DNA from: Rhodococcus triatomae
GTDB lineage: Bacteria > Actinomycetota > Actinomycetes > Mycobacteriales > Mycobacteriaceae
Length of the DNA stretch: 64,000 bases
NCBI RefSeq assembly: GCF_014217785.1
Contig: NZ_CP048814.1
Location: 992,001 to 1,056,000, forward strand
Reading direction: 5' to 3'
Shown here: piece after piece, positions 1 to 9,005 of the stretch
How positions within the stretch are numbered: position 1 is the stretch's first letter
How the letters are laid out: each line of letters begins with the position of its first letter
Translations under genes and position numbers: made by a program
The notes under the pieces: generated by a model
Told to the model about the DNA's origin: nothing
The model's input: the letters and a program-made list of their open reading frames with translations, nothing else
The model's database searches: none

Positions 1-542
1 GGCACGAGCACGGTGAGGAAGTCGACCGGTCGCCCCTCGGCACCGATCACCATCGCCCCGAGCAACGCCCACGACGCGTGGTCGCAGCCGGAGGAGAACT
101 GCCACTTCCCCGACAGCTCGAATCCGCCCTCAACCGGTTCGAGCCGCCCGATCGGGGCGTACGCGGAGCACACCAGCGCGTCGGGGTCCGCGCCCCACAC
201 GTCCTTCTGCGCGGCATCGGGAAACAACGCGAGATGCCACGGATGCACCCCGAGCACGGAGGCCACCCACCCGGTCGACCCACAGGCACCGGACAACTCG
301 CGGATCACCTCGTAGAACAGTCCCGGATCGCACTCCGCGCCGCCGTACCGCCGCGGCTGGAGCATTCGGAACACACCGGACTCCGTGAGCCGCCCGACGA
401 CGTCGGCAGGGAGACGACGCGACTCGTCCACCCACTCGGCCCGGGCAGCGATGTCCGGCAGGAGTTCGCGTACCGCAGCGAGTACCTCGTTGGCCACTTC
501 CGACAACACCTCCCACACCTCGCCGCACCCGGCACGGACCAC
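1..542 (-). CDS. HsaA-family flavin-dependent monooxygenase (3' end outside window)
   Basis: The reverse strand reads an acyl-CoA-dehydrogenase-fold monooxygenase of the HsaA type (3-HSA 4-hydroxylase family, which takes FMNH2 from a separate reductase). Visible family motifs include LLPDIAARAEWVDESRRLPA near the N-terminus, then GSTGWVASVLGVHPWHLALF, YAPIGR and KWQFSSGCDHASWALLGAM. The frame is open to the window edge, so the C-terminal half is missing. The start is uncertain: I use a GTG at 542, which puts the first family motif at about the usual distance from the N-terminus, but another GTG lies a few codons further in. It is divergent from the kshA-like gene. It is a paralogue of the HsaA-like gene at 3998-5176 rather than a close copy. 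Its substrate could differ from the steroid phenol. Confidence 0.8.
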   Translation of the reverse strand, partial: MVRAGCGEVWEVLSEVANEVLAAVRELLPDIAARAEWVDESRRLPADVVGRLTESGVFRMLQPRRYGGAECDPGLFYEVIRELSGACGSTGWVASVLGVHPWHLALFPDAAQKDVWGADPDALVCSAYAPIGRLEPVEGGFELSGKWQFSSGCDHASWALLGAMVIGAEGRPVDFLTVLV

Positions 543-641
543 GGTGTCCCGGCCTGTCGGAGCGACTGCGCCGACACTAGGTCGCCGCCCGGCCGCGCGG
601 TCCCACCGTCTCGCTGACCGGGAGAAACCGCGTCGGCTCCG

Positions 642-658
642 GTCCCGCCCAGCGGGAC
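642..658. promoter_or_regulatory. Inverted repeat in divergent promoter region, possible operator
   Basis: GTCCCGC-CCA-GCGGGAC is a perfect 7-bp inverted repeat with a 3-nt spacer. It lies between the divergent HsaA-like gene and the kshA-like gene, 29 bp upstream of the likely kshA -10 element. That position suits an operator for a local regulator such as the IclR protein encoded at 9006-9893. No binding evidence is visible, and in GC-rich DNA short palindromes of this kind also occur by chance. Confidence 0.3.
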
Positions 659-686
659 GCCCGGTACCGACCCCACACCCCTCCCC

Positions 687-692
687 TAGCGT
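687..692 (+). promoter_or_regulatory. Possible -10 element for kshA-like gene
   Basis: TAGCGT fits the actinobacterial TAnnnT -10 consensus. It is followed 38 bp later by a GGAGAGGA ribosome-binding site (731-738) and the GTG start at 748. No clear -35 element can be seen. Confidence 0.35.
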
Positions 693-747
693 CCGGACCG
701 ACCGGCGTCGTGGGGACGGCGCACCTGTACGGAGAGGACGGACACCA

Positions 748-1905
748 GTGACCAGAGCGGAAACCGACACGATCCGCGAGATCGAAACCGGCAGCGCACC
801 TGCTCGTTTCGCTCGTGGCTGGCATTGCCTCGGCCTGTCCGAGGACTTCCGGGACGGGCAGCCGCACTCCCTCCAGGCATTCGGCACGAAGCTCGTCGTG
901 TTCGCCGACTCGGCGGGCGAGCTGGCCGTCCTCGACGCCTACTGCCGACACATGGGAGGAGACCTGAGCAGAGGCTCGGTCAAAGGTGACTCCGTCGCCT
1001 GTCCCTTCCACGACTGGCGATGGGGGGCGAACGGCCGGTGTACCGCGATTCCCTACGCACGCCGTGTCCCCCCACTCGCCCGCACCCGCGCCTGGCACAC
1101 TCTCGACCAGGACGGAATGCTCTTCGTGTGGAACGACCCGGAGGGCAACCCTCCTCCCGCGGACGTGACGATTCCCAGGATCGAAGGCGCACTGAGCGAC
1201 GAGTGGACGGACTGGGTCTGGTATCGGACGACCGTCGGCACCAACTGCCGCGAAGTGGTCGACAACGTCGTCGACATGGCCCACTTCTTCTACGTGCACT
1301 ACTCGTTCCCGACCTACTTCAAGAACGTCTTCGAAGGCCACGTCGCCAGCCAGTTCATGCGGGGCGAGGCCCGCGAGGACATGCGCCCCCACGCCACCGG
1401 ACAGCCGAGGATGCTCGGGAGCAGTTCCGACGCAACCTACTTCGGACCCTCGTTCATGGTCGACGACCTGACCTACCGCTACGAGGGTTACGACGTCGAG
1501 TCCATCCTGATCAACTGTCACTACCCGGTCAGCGCGACCGAGTTCGTGCTCCAGTACGGGATCATCGTCAAGAAGTCGCCGCAACTGGACTCCGACACCG
1601 CCGCCGCGACCGCCGCGGGCTTCGGCACCTTCATCGCCAAGGGATTCGAGCAGGACATCGAGATCTGGAAGAACAAGACCCGCATCGAGAACCCGCTGCT
1701 GTGCGAGGAGGACGGCCCCGTCTACCAGCTGCGGCGGTGGTACGAGCAGTTCTACGTCGACGTCGCCGACGTCACCCCGGAGATGACCGATCGGTTCGAG
1801 TTCGAACTGGACACCACCCGGCCGGTGGAGTCGTGGAAGAAGGAGATGCAGGCGAACCTCGCGCGCAAGAAGGCCGAAGCCGATGCAGCCGCTGCAGTGC
1901 ACTGA
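748..1905 (+). CDS. kshA: KshA-type Rieske non-heme iron oxygenase (3-ketosteroid 9-alpha-hydroxylase family)
   Basis: This 385-aa protein is the terminal oxygenase of a two-component Rieske system. Family members hydroxylate C9 of 3-ketosteroids, which with delta-1 dehydrogenation opens ring B. The Rieske [2Fe-2S] motif is C66-x-H68...C85-PF-H88. The mononuclear iron site is seen as N173, H179 and H184 (NVVDMAHFFYVHYSFP) with D303 in FEQDIEIW, the same arrangement as KshA. The GTG start at 748 is preceded by GGAGAGGA at good spacing. The reductase KshB is not in the window. Rhodococci carry several KshA paralogues with different side-chain preferences, so the exact steroid (or other) substrate cannot be read from sequence. 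Confidence 0.85.
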   Translation: MTRAETDTIREIETGSAPARFARGWHCLGLSEDFRDGQPHSLQAFGTKLVVFADSAGELAVLDAYCRHMGGDLSRGSVKGDSVACPFHDWRWGANGRCTAIPYARRVPPLARTRAWHTLDQDGMLFVWNDPEGNPPPADVTIPRIEGALSDEWTDWVWYRTTVGTNCREVVDNVVDMAHFFYVHYSFPTYFKNVFEGHVASQFMRGEAREDMRPHATGQPRMLGSSSDATYFGPSFMVDDLTYRYEGYDVESILINCHYPVSATEFVLQYGIIVKKSPQLDSDTAAATAAGFGTFIAKGFEQDIEIWKNKTRIENPLLCEEDGPVYQLRRWYEQFYVDVADVTPEMTDRFEFELDTTRPVESWKKEMQANLARKKAEADAAAAVH

Positions 1906-2146
1906 GTGCGGAGCGCTGGTCGGCGTCGAGAAGTTCAGCTGGGAGCACACGTCGGTGCAGTGGAACGCTGCTGCCCGCGCACGATGCCAGGTCCTCGGCG
2001 CCGGAGATCCGGGCCGGGACGGCCGCCCCGGTGCGCCCCGGCGTGCCTGCCCCGCCCTGTCCGACAGCGTCACCGCCGCAGCGGAATCCGGTGCCGTACC
2101 CGTCCACGACGATCGGCCGGTTCCCACGCCGATCGTCGTCCCCTGA
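1883..2146 (+). CDS. Small Cys-containing protein next to kshA
   Basis: This 87-aa protein starts at an ATG inside the last codons of the kshA-like gene (23-bp overlap), so it is probably translationally coupled. The N-terminal third has CTECG and a conserved-looking stretch GVEKFSWEHTSVQW; two further cysteines occur at about residues 35 and 60. The C-terminal half is Pro/Ala/Gly-rich and looks disordered. I do not recognise a named family. Its position suggests a metal-binding accessory factor of the oxygenase, which is inference. Coding support comes from the overlap, the codon bias and the absence of another candidate in the gap before the SDR gene. Confidence 0.6.
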   Translation: MQPLQCTECGALVGVEKFSWEHTSVQWNAAARARCQVLGAGDPGRDGRPGAPRRACPALSDSVTAAAESGAVPVHDDRPVPTPIVVP

Positions 2147-2163
2147 GCGAACGGAATCACTCC

Positions 2164-2955
2164 ATGATCGACCCACAGATCTACGGCCCCTGGGCCGTCG
2201 TCGCCGGCGGCTCGGAAGGCGTCGGCGCGGCCTTCACCGACGAGCTGGCACGTGCCGGAATCCATCTGGTGCTCGTCGCCAGGAAATCGGGCCCGCTCGA
2301 GGACACCGCGGCGAAGGCCCGAGCCCACGGAGTACAGGTACGCACCCTCGCCCTGGACCTGCTCGATCCGGACGCACTCGCACGGATCCGGACGCTCACC
2401 GACGACGTCGAGGTCGGACTTCTCATCTTCAATGCCGGGGCGAACAGCTACGGGCACGAGTTCGTCACCGGCGACATGGACCGCTTCCGCGACGTCCTCG
2501 AACTCAACGTGGTCAAGCAGCTCGAGCTCTCGCACCACTTCGGCGCTCTCATGCGGACGCGCGGGCGCGGGGGCATCGTGCTGCTCGGTTCGTTGTCCGG
2601 CTACATGGGCGCGGAGGATCAGAGCATCTACTCCGGCGCCAAGGCGTTCAGCCGGATCTTCGCCGAGAGCCTGTGGCTCGAACTGGATCCGTACGGCGTG
2701 CACGTCGTCGAACTGGTCCTCGGTGTGACCAGGACTCCGGCGATGGTGCGCGCCGGCCTGAACTTCGACATCCCCGGTATGAACGTCGCGGAACCGGAGG
2801 ACGTCGCCCGTGAGGGCCTCGAGCATCTCGCGGACGGACCCGTGTGGGTGGCGGGCGGCAACTACGACGCCGCACAGAAGCGCAACGCCTTTCCCCGCGC
2901 GCCCATGGTGCGCGCGGCGGCGCGGTCGATGCGCGCCCTCCTCGGCAGACGCTGA
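2164..2955 (+). CDS. Short-chain dehydrogenase/reductase
   Basis: This 263-aa classical SDR probably oxidises or reduces a steroid-type hydroxyl or keto group, given its place after the kshA-like gene. The Rossmann glycine motif is VAGGSEGVGAAF near residue 13, with Ala in place of the usual Thr. NAG (FNAGANS), the active-site Ser (GSLSGYMG) and YxxxK (SIYSGAK) are all present. The ATG start lies 17 bp after the small Cys-containing gene, and a perfect terminator palindrome follows at 2972-3022. No residue visible here defines the substrate. Confidence 0.8.
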   Translation: MIDPQIYGPWAVVAGGSEGVGAAFTDELARAGIHLVLVARKSGPLEDTAAKARAHGVQVRTLALDLLDPDALARIRTLTDDVEVGLLIFNAGANSYGHEFVTGDMDRFRDVLELNVVKQLELSHHFGALMRTRGRGGIVLLGSLSGYMGAEDQSIYSGAKAFSRIFAESLWLELDPYGVHVVELVLGVTRTPAMVRAGLNFDIPGMNVAEPEDVAREGLEHLADGPVWVAGGNYDAAQKRNAFPRAPMVRAAARSMRALLGRR

Positions 2956-2971
2956 CACCCCCCTCCCCCTC

Positions 2972-3022
2972 GGGTGAAAGGACCCTTCGACCGATCTGAT
3001 CGGTCGAAGGGTCCTTTCACCC
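2972..3022. terminator. Perfect 24-bp palindrome, bidirectional terminator
   Basis: Two perfectly complementary 24-bp arms (2972-2995 and 2999-3022) flank a 3-nt loop CTG, between the convergent ends of the SDR and the hsaC-like gene. The arms begin GGGTGAAAGGACCCTTCGAC. Because it is symmetric it can terminate transcription from both sides. A diverged relative of the same element follows pth at 54124-54180. Confidence 0.8.
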
Positions 3023-3038
3023 ATCCGGGAGGCCGACG

Positions 3039-3962
3039 TCAGGGGGACGGCGGGGCGAAGGCCGCCAGCGGCTCCGAATCGGACCAGTCGTGGCCCCAAT
3101 AGCTGTCCGCGGTGATTTCCTCTGCCGTGTAGAAGGTCTCGTCGACGAGCATCCCCTCGGTGCCGAACTCGAGATCCCAGCCGCCCGGCGCGCGGACGTA
3201 GAACGAGACCATCTTGTCGTTGGTGTGCCGTCCGAGAGTCGACGAGATCGAGAAGCCCAGCTTCCCCAGCCGATCGAGGGCCTGGCCGACCGCGTCGAGC
3301 GAATCCACCTCCGTCATCAGGTGCACCATCCCCGGTGCCTCCGTCGGCGGCGCGGGACACAGGGCGAGCGAGTGGTGCCGCTGGTTGACGCCCATGAACC
3401 GGACGCGGCGCGCGGGCCCGGGAGCATCGGGATCACCGATCCGGATCGAACCGCGGGGGAGGAAGCCGAGCACCTCGGTGTAGAACCGGTAGGCCTCCTC
3501 GAACTGCGGGGTCGGCAACACGACGTGTCCGAGACCCTGCGCGCCGGTGACGAAGCGGCCCCCGAACGGTGTCACGACCGGGCTGTGGTCGAGCACCGGG
3601 CCGAAGAACACCTCGACGCGGGTGCCGGACGGGTCGTCGAACGCGATCACCTGCTCCGCGTCGCGATAGCGTGCCTCCTCCTCGGACAGCACGTCCACCG
3701 ACACTCCGGCCTTCTCCACCGACTCCTGCACCCGCGCCAGTGCGAACTGATCCCGCACCTCCCAGCCCACCGCGAGCGCCTTGTCCGTGTCCCCCGGCAG
3801 GACCGCCAGACGGGCGCGGCGCTCGTCGACACGGGCGTACAGGCCGTCCGGCTCCGGGCCCGAGCCGACGGCCATGCCCAGCCCGTCGACGAGCAGCTCG
3901 CGCCAGCGAGCCACGTCTCGCGTACGGATTCGGAGATAGCCGAGTCCTCGAATGTCCGTCAT
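3039..3962 (-). CDS. hsaC: HsaC-type extradiol dioxygenase (iron-dependent)
   Basis: This 307-aa vicinal-oxygen-chelate dioxygenase has two glyoxalase-fold domains. HsaC cleaves the catechol 3,4-DHSA between its hydroxyl-bearing and neighbouring carbons. The C-terminal domain carries the iron ligands H146 (GLGHVVLP), H214 (MVHLMTEVD) and E265 (WDLEFGTEG), and the second-shell H245 and Y255 are present. The SLGRH-like, SFY and WGHDW signatures follow the HsaC pattern along the whole protein. I start at the ATG at 3962, which has AGGAGG upstream; an in-frame codon nine residues earlier is less likely. It is the last gene of the leftward iclR-hsaD-E-G-F-A-C array. Confidence 0.87.
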   Translation of the reverse strand: MTDIRGLGYLRIRTRDVARWRELLVDGLGMAVGSGPEPDGLYARVDERRARLAVLPGDTDKALAVGWEVRDQFALARVQESVEKAGVSVDVLSEEEARYRDAEQVIAFDDPSGTRVEVFFGPVLDHSPVVTPFGGRFVTGAQGLGHVVLPTPQFEEAYRFYTEVLGFLPRGSIRIGDPDAPGPARRVRFMGVNQRHHSLALCPAPPTEAPGMVHLMTEVDSLDAVGQALDRLGKLGFSISSTLGRHTNDKMVSFYVRAPGGWDLEFGTEGMLVDETFYTAEEITADSYWGHDWSDSEPLAAFAPPSP

Positions 3963-3997
3963 GGTCGACGGTCCTCCTCTCGGATCCATCGGTCCGC

Positions 3998-5176
3998 TCA
4001 GATCATCGAGCGGTGCACGCCCTGCGGCTCACCGCCCAGCTGTGTCAGCGCGGACGCGTGGAAGATGGAGCCGGGCACGTGGATCGCGTGCTGCAGGCCG
4101 GCGTGCGCATCCCGCCAGAACCGCTGCAACGGCGTGCTCAGCTGCAGGGCACCGCCCCCGGAACGCGCGAAGATCTCGTCGACGGCGCGCACGGCGCGCC
4201 ACGCCGCGGCGGTCTGGGTGCGACGGCCGACGGCACGCTGTTCGAAGGTGACCTCCTGCCCCTTCTCCGTCATGTCCCAGAATCGGTCCACGGTCTCGAG
4301 GATCGCGGCCCGCGACGCGGCGATCTCGGCGGCAGCCTCGCCGATCGCGAACAACACGTACGGATCGTCCTTGATGGGCGTGCCGTACACGGTGACCCGC
4401 TCGCGCTGGGCCGCGATGTTCGCCGCGAGAGCGCCCTCGGCACAACCGATCAGAGAGGACGTGATACCCAGCGGGAAGATGCAGGAGAACGGGAAGTTGT
4501 ACAGGGTCTCGGTCCGGCCGGCTTCCTTGGGGGCGCGGCCGTCCATCACCTTGTCCGCCGAGAGCGTGCGGTGCGTCGGAATGAACGCGTCCTTCACGAT
4601 CAGGTCCTTGCTCCCGGTTCCGCGCAGACCGACGACGTTCCAGCTCTCCTGGTCGATGTCGTAGTCGGAGCGCGGCAGCAGGACGTGCATCGCCTGCGGC
4701 GGCATCAGCGGCTTGCCGTCGTCGCCACCGAGCGCGGCACCGATCATGATCCACCCGCAGTGGTCGGTTCCGGACGAGAACGACCACCGGCCGTTGAGGA
4801 TGTAGCCGCCGTCGACGGGGCGCGCGACGCCCATCGGCGCATAGGGCGAGGCCATCCACATCTCGGGATCCTCGCCCCAGACGTCCTGCTGTGCCTGCGG
4901 ATCGAAGAAGGCGAGCTCCCACGGGTGGACGCCGACGATGCCGCTGACCCATCCGGTCGCGCCGTCGAGTGAGGCGATCCGCATGACCGTTTCGGCGAAC
5001 TCTCGCGGGTGTGCCTCCTGTCCGCCGAACTCCTTCGGCTGGAACATGCGGATGACACCGGAATCACGCAGCCGCTTGGCAGACGTGTCCGACAGGCGCA
5101 TCAACCGGTCGCCCTCGGTGCCCTCCGCACGGAGCTCGTCCGCATACTGTTCGATCCTGTCCAGAACCTTGCCCAT
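3998..5176 (-). CDS. hsaA: HsaA-type flavin-dependent monooxygenase
   Basis: This 392-aa acyl-CoA-dehydrogenase-fold oxygenase is of the type that hydroxylates the phenolic 3-HSA to the catechol used by HsaC, taking reduced flavin from HsaB. Visible features are FQPKEFGGQEAHP, GATGWVSGIVGVHPWELAFF, YAPMGVARPVDGG, WSFSSGTDHCGW, GLRGTGSKDLIVKDAF and the C-terminal RFWRDAHAG. The ATG at 5176 follows an AGGAGC site. It lies 35 bp upstream of hsaC and 44 bp downstream of hsaF. No flavin reductase is encoded nearby. The partial gene at 1-542 is a second member of the same family, so which of the two is the true HsaA is not certain. Confidence 0.82.
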   Translation of the reverse strand: MGKVLDRIEQYADELRAEGTEGDRLMRLSDTSAKRLRDSGVIRMFQPKEFGGQEAHPREFAETVMRIASLDGATGWVSGIVGVHPWELAFFDPQAQQDVWGEDPEMWMASPYAPMGVARPVDGGYILNGRWSFSSGTDHCGWIMIGAALGGDDGKPLMPPQAMHVLLPRSDYDIDQESWNVVGLRGTGSKDLIVKDAFIPTHRTLSADKVMDGRAPKEAGRTETLYNFPFSCIFPLGITSSLIGCAEGALAANIAAQRERVTVYGTPIKDDPYVLFAIGEAAAEIAASRAAILETVDRFWDMTEKGQEVTFEQRAVGRRTQTAAAWRAVRAVDEIFARSGGGALQLSTPLQRFWRDAHAGLQHAIHVPGSIFHASALTQLGGEPQGVHRSMI

Positions 5177-5220
5177 GGTCTTCTCGCTCCTGTGGTGAAT
5201 CGGGTACCCGGCGGATTCGC

Positions 5221-6264
5221 CTAGGCAGACTGTGCGGCGGCCGGGACCCCACCGGCCAGACCGATGGCGATCTCGATGAGCTGGTCCTCCTGCCCACCGA
5301 CGAGTTTCCGGCGGCCGGCCTCGCGGAGGATCTCGGCACCGGACACTCCGTAGCGGCGTGCATGACCGTCGGCGTGCTTGAGGAAACTCGAGTAGACGCC
5401 GGCGTAGCCCATCATCAGTGACATCCGGTCGAGCAGGCACTCGCCGTCCATCACCGGTCGAACCACGTCCTCGGCGGCGTCGACGATCTTCAGAGTGTCC
5501 ACTCCCGTTCGGATTCCCAGCTTTTCGGCGACGGCGACGAATGCCTCGACCGGGGTGTTGCCGGCGCCCGCACCGAAACGACGGGTGGAGCCGTCGATCT
5601 GGAGCGCGCCGGCCTGCACGGCGATGACCGAGTTGGCCACGCCCAGGCCGAGATTCTCGTGACCGTGGAACCCCACCTGGGCGTCGTCTCCGAGTTCGGC
5701 GACGAGCGCCGACACCCGGTCGCCCACGGCGTTCATGATCAGGGCTCCGGCCGAGTCGACGATGTAGACGCACTGGCAGCCGGCGTCCGCCATGATCCGC
5801 GCCTGTCGCGCGAGTACCTCGGGCGGCTGGCTGTGCGACATCATCAGGAATCCGACTGTGTCGAGGCCGAGTTCGCGAGCCAGACCGAAATGCTGCACCG
5901 AGATGTCGGCCTCGGTGCAGTGGGTCGCGATCCGGCAGATGCTCGCGCCGTTGTCGGCGGCCTCCCGGATGTCGGACTGGACGCCGAGCCCGGGCAACAT
6001 CAGAAAGGCGATCTTCGCCTGCTTCGCCGCGGCGACGGCCGCGGAGATCAGTTCCTGTTCGGGGGTGTGGCTGAATCCGTAATTGAACGACGAGCCGCCG
6101 AGCCCGTCGCCGTGTGTCACCTCGATCACGGGCACACCCGCGGCGTCGAGCGCGGTGACGATGGCGGTGACGTCGTCGACGGTGAACTGGTGGCGCTTGG
6201 CGTGCGACCCGTCACGGAGTGAGGAATCGGTGATCCGGATGTCGAGTTCGGCGCTGAAAGGCAT
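5221..6264 (-). CDS. hsaF: 4-hydroxy-2-oxoacid aldolase, HsaF type
   Basis: This 347-aa class II aldolase of the DmpG/HsaF family splits 4-hydroxy-2-oxo acids into pyruvate and an aldehyde. R17, D18 and H21 of [12 protein letters not shown], and the metal ligands H200 and H202 of [11 protein letters not shown], are all present. A C-terminal communication domain ends in [11 protein letters not shown]. Length is normal. The gene is 33 bp downstream of the acetaldehyde dehydrogenase gene, which fits the known channelling complex in which the aldehyde passes directly between the two enzymes. Confidence 0.9.
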   Translation of the reverse strand: MPFSAELDIRITDSSLRDGSHAKRHQFTVDDVTAIVTALDAAGVPVIEVTHGDGLGGSSFNYGFSHTPEQELISAAVAAAKQAKIAFLMLPGLGVQSDIREAADNGASICRIATHCTEADISVQHFGLARELGLDTVGFLMMSHSQPPEVLARQARIMADAGCQCVYIVDSAGALIMNAVGDRVSALVAELGDDAQVGFHGHENLGLGVANSVIAVQAGALQIDGSTRRFGAGAGNTPVEAFVAVAEKLGIRTGVDTLKIVDAAEDVVRPVMDGECLLDRMSLMMGYAGVYSSFLKHADGHARRYGVSGAEILREAGRRKLVGGQEDQLIEIAIGLAGGVPAAAQSA

Positions 6265-6297
6265 GGTATGTCCTAGGGAGAGATATGGAGTCGGAAC

Positions 6298-7221
6298 TCA
6301 GACGGAGGACGTCGCGTCGGCGGTCCTGGCAGCGAGGATCTGCTCGGCGAAGCTCTCGCCCACCCTGGTGGCCGCGGCCGTCATGATGTCGAGGTTGCCC
6401 GAATACGGCGGCAGGAAATCCCCTGCACCCTCGACCTCGAGGAAGATCGCGACCCGGGCGAGCCCACCGCTGATCGGGGTCGGAACGTCGTACTGCGGTT
6501 CCGCACGCAGCCGGTATCCGGGGACGTATTGCCGAACGGTGTCGGCGACCTCGTGGACCGAGGCGGTGATCGCTGCCCGGTCCGCATCGGCGGGAATCGA
6601 GCAGAACACGGTGTCCTTCATCAGCATCGGCGGCTCGGCCGGGTTGAGGATGATGATCGCCTTGCCGCGGCGAGCGCCGCCGATCGTCTCGATTCCCCGG
6701 CTCGTGGTGATGGTGAACTCGTCGATGTTGGCCCGGGTTCCCGGCCCCGCGGACGGCGAGGCGACACTGGCCACGATCTCCGCGTAGGCCACCTCCACCA
6801 CCCGCGACACGGCGTACACCATCGGAATGGTGGCCTGTCCGCCACAGGTGATGAGGTTGACGTTCGCCGCATCGAGGTGTTCACCCATGTTGACGGCGGG
6901 GACCACGGCGGGCCCGAGAGCCGCGGGCGTGAGGTCGATCGCCTGGATGCCCAACTCGCGGTACCTCGGCGCGTTCGCGCGATGGACGTAGGCGGACGTC
7001 GCCTCGAACACCAGATCCGGCAACTCGCCCTGCGAGAGGAGCCAGTCCACACCCTCGGCGCTGGCGATCATTCCCTGGTCTGCGGCCCGCTTCAGACCCT
7101 CACTGGCCGGATCGACGCCGATCATCCAACGCGGCTCGACGATGTCCGAACGCAACAGCTTGTACATCAGGTCGGTACCGATGTTCCCGGACCCGACGAT
7201 GGCGGCGGTGGCTTTGCTCAC
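6298..7221 (-). CDS. hsaG: Acylating acetaldehyde/propionaldehyde dehydrogenase, HsaG type
   Basis: This 307-aa partner of the aldolase converts the released aldehyde plus CoA and NAD+ to acyl-CoA. The NAD-binding GSGNIGTD motif is at residues 10-17 and the nucleophile is C126 ([11 protein letters not shown]). The C-terminal half has the usual [13 protein letters not shown] and [20 protein letters not shown] segments. I chose the GTG at 7221 because AGGAACT lies just upstream and the product then begins right at the Rossmann strand. A TTG eight codons earlier overlaps the end of hsaE and is less likely. Confidence 0.9.
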   Translation of the reverse strand: MSKATAAIVGSGNIGTDLMYKLLRSDIVEPRWMIGVDPASEGLKRAADQGMIASAEGVDWLLSQGELPDLVFEATSAYVHRANAPRYRELGIQAIDLTPAALGPAVVPAVNMGEHLDAANVNLITCGGQATIPMVYAVSRVVEVAYAEIVASVASPSAGPGTRANIDEFTITTSRGIETIGGARRGKAIIILNPAEPPMLMKDTVFCSIPADADRAAITASVHEVADTVRQYVPGYRLRAEPQYDVPTPISGGLARVAIFLEVEGAGDFLPPYSGNLDIMTAAATRVGESFAEQILAARTADATSSV

Positions 7222-7231
7222 TGGAAGTTCC

Positions 7232-8059
7232 TCACTTGAATTCAACTGTCACGGAGCCGATGTCACTGAAATCGGCGCGGAACACGTCTCCGGGCCTGGC
7301 GTCGATCGCGCGCGTGCACGAACCGGGAAGGATCACGTGCCCGGCCTCGAGCCGGACCCCGAAACTCGCGACCTTGCGGGCGAGCCACGCGACCGCCCGC
7401 GTCGGATCGCCGAGCACCGCCGACGCGTCACCGCGCGCGATCTCCTCGTCGCCGCCGCTCGTCTGCTTCCACAGCACCGCCGACACCGCTCCGATGTCCA
7501 CCTTCGAGGGCTCGACACGCCCTCGGCCGAGGGTGATCCCCGCCGACGAGGCGTTGTCCGCGATGGTGTCGGCGAGGCCGATCCGCCAGTCCTCGATCCG
7601 GCTGTCGATCAGTTCGATCGACGGCACGATGTACTCGGTGGCGTCGAGGACGTCTCGCTCGGTGCAGCCCTCACCCGGCAGAGTCGCGCCGAGAACGTAC
7701 CCGATCTCGACCTCGATCCGCGGCAGACAGAATCGGGAGGTGTCGATCGGCGTCCCCTCGGGGTAGACCATCGTGTCCAGCAGATGGCCGTAGTCCGGCT
7801 CGTCGACTCCCATCATCTTCTGCATGACCTCGGAGGAGAGCCCGACCTTGTGGCCGTAGACCCGCTCGCCTGCCTCGAGTCGACGACGAATGTTGATCAG
7901 CTGGATCTCGTAGGCATCGACGACGTCGATGCCGGGGAAGGTCTCACCGAGCGGGGCGACGGCCACACGGCTGCGCTCGGCCTCCCGCAGCAGCCGGGCG
8001 GCTTCCGCCCTGTGTGCATCGGTGAGACTGCCGGTGCCGGAGTGACCGTCAGCGCTCAT
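7232..8059 (-). CDS. hsaE: 2-hydroxypenta-2,4-dienoate hydratase family (HsaE type)
   Basis: This 275-aa enzyme adds water to a 2-hydroxy-2,4-dienoate to give the 4-hydroxy-2-oxo acid used by HsaF. Divalent-metal ligands are seen as E116 and E118 in [12 protein letters not shown]. The family segments [21 protein letters not shown] and [14 protein letters not shown] are present. Its start overlaps the end of hsaD by 11 bp, and hsaG follows after 10 bp, so the three genes are surely cotranscribed. Confidence 0.9.
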   Translation of the reverse strand: MSADGHSGTGSLTDAHRAEAARLLREAERSRVAVAPLGETFPGIDVVDAYEIQLINIRRRLEAGERVYGHKVGLSSEVMQKMMGVDEPDYGHLLDTMVYPEGTPIDTSRFCLPRIEVEIGYVLGATLPGEGCTERDVLDATEYIVPSIELIDSRIEDWRIGLADTIADNASSAGITLGRGRVEPSKVDIGAVSAVLWKQTSGGDEEIARGDASAVLGDPTRAVAWLARKVASFGVRLEAGHVILPGSCTRAIDARPGDVFRADFSDIGSVTVEFK

Positions 8060-8933
8060 CGAATTCCTTCCGCAGCAGGAACGCGAGCACGGCGGATTCG
8101 AATGCCGTCTTCTGCTCGATCATCGCCCAGTGCCCGCAGTTGGGGAACACGTGCAGTTCGGCTCCGGGGATCAGACGCATCGGGATGATCGCCATGTCCA
8201 TCGGGCTGACCCGGTCGTCGCGGCCCCAGGTGAGCAGGGTCGGCGCCGTCACCTTGTGCAACTGCGCCCAGTACGGAACGGCATCCGCAGCGGTGGCGGC
8301 CTGCGCCGCGGCGGCCATCGCGGCCTTGCTGTACATCCGCCGCGCGCTGTCGAGGGTCTCCGGATCGGTGGCCTGCTGCCAGCGCTCCTCGATGAGTTCC
8401 TCGGTCACCATCGCCGGATCGAACACCATCGAGTGCAGCCATTCGATCAGCCGTTCCCGGGTGGGGTTCTCGGTGAACTCCATGAGGAGTTTGATGCCCT
8501 CACCCGGGCCGGGGCTGAACAGATTTCGGCCGATGCCGCCGATCGTGACGAGCTTGTTCACCCGCGCGGGGTGGTTGATCGCCAAGTTGGTGGCGACGAT
8601 TCCACCCATCGAGTTGCCGATCACCGCCACGTCGTCGAGTCCGAGCCCGTCGAGAAACCGGACCACCGCGTCCTGAGCCGTGAGCATCGGGTGTCCGCCG
8701 AAGTCGTCGCTCACGCCGAAGCCGGGGAACTCCAGGATCAACGTCCGGAAGTGCTCCGCGAAGAAGCCGAGATTTCCACGGAAGTTCCGCCATCCGGTGA
8801 CCCCGGGTCCGGATCCGTGCAGCAGCAGGAGCGGCGGACCGTCACCGGCCTCGTGGTACCGGAGCACTCCGAGATCGGTGTGCAACTCCTCGAGTGTGCC
8901 GTCGTGGCTCGTGTCGATCGTCATGTCGATCAC
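8049..8933 (-). CDS. hsaD: Meta-cleavage-product C-C hydrolase, HsaD type
   Basis: This 294-aa alpha/beta hydrolase cleaves the C-C bond of the ring-opened catechol (4,9-DSHA in steroid breakdown) to a dienoate and a larger acid. The nucleophile elbow is GNSMGG with S108. D240 (WGRDDRV) and H268 (NCGHWAM) complete the triad, and the oxyanion segment HGSGPGVTGWRNF is intact. The start is uncertain: a GTG at 8933 or an ATG three codons later at 8924, neither with a strong ribosome-binding site. The gene follows iclR by 72 bp in the same direction. Confidence 0.88.
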   Translation of the reverse strand: MIDMTIDTSHDGTLEELHTDLGVLRYHEAGDGPPLLLLHGSGPGVTGWRNFRGNLGFFAEHFRTLILEFPGFGVSDDFGGHPMLTAQDAVVRFLDGLGLDDVAVIGNSMGGIVATNLAINHPARVNKLVTIGGIGRNLFSPGPGEGIKLLMEFTENPTRERLIEWLHSMVFDPAMVTEELIEERWQQATDPETLDSARRMYSKAAMAAAAQAATAADAVPYWAQLHKVTAPTLLTWGRDDRVSPMDMAIIPMRLIPGAELHVFPNCGHWAMIEQKTAFESAVLAFLLRKEFDER

Positions 8934-9005
8934 GTTGCCAGCGGCGCCCGTACCTGCACATACGCGCTCCCACCCAGCGAGACGTCGTGTTCGACGTGCC
9001 GGCCC

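Noticed and set aside
577-3360. A long open frame on the - strand across the kshA and SDR genes
   Set aside because: It is opposite the well-supported Rieske and SDR genes and has no motifs. High GC sequences commonly give long antisense open frames.
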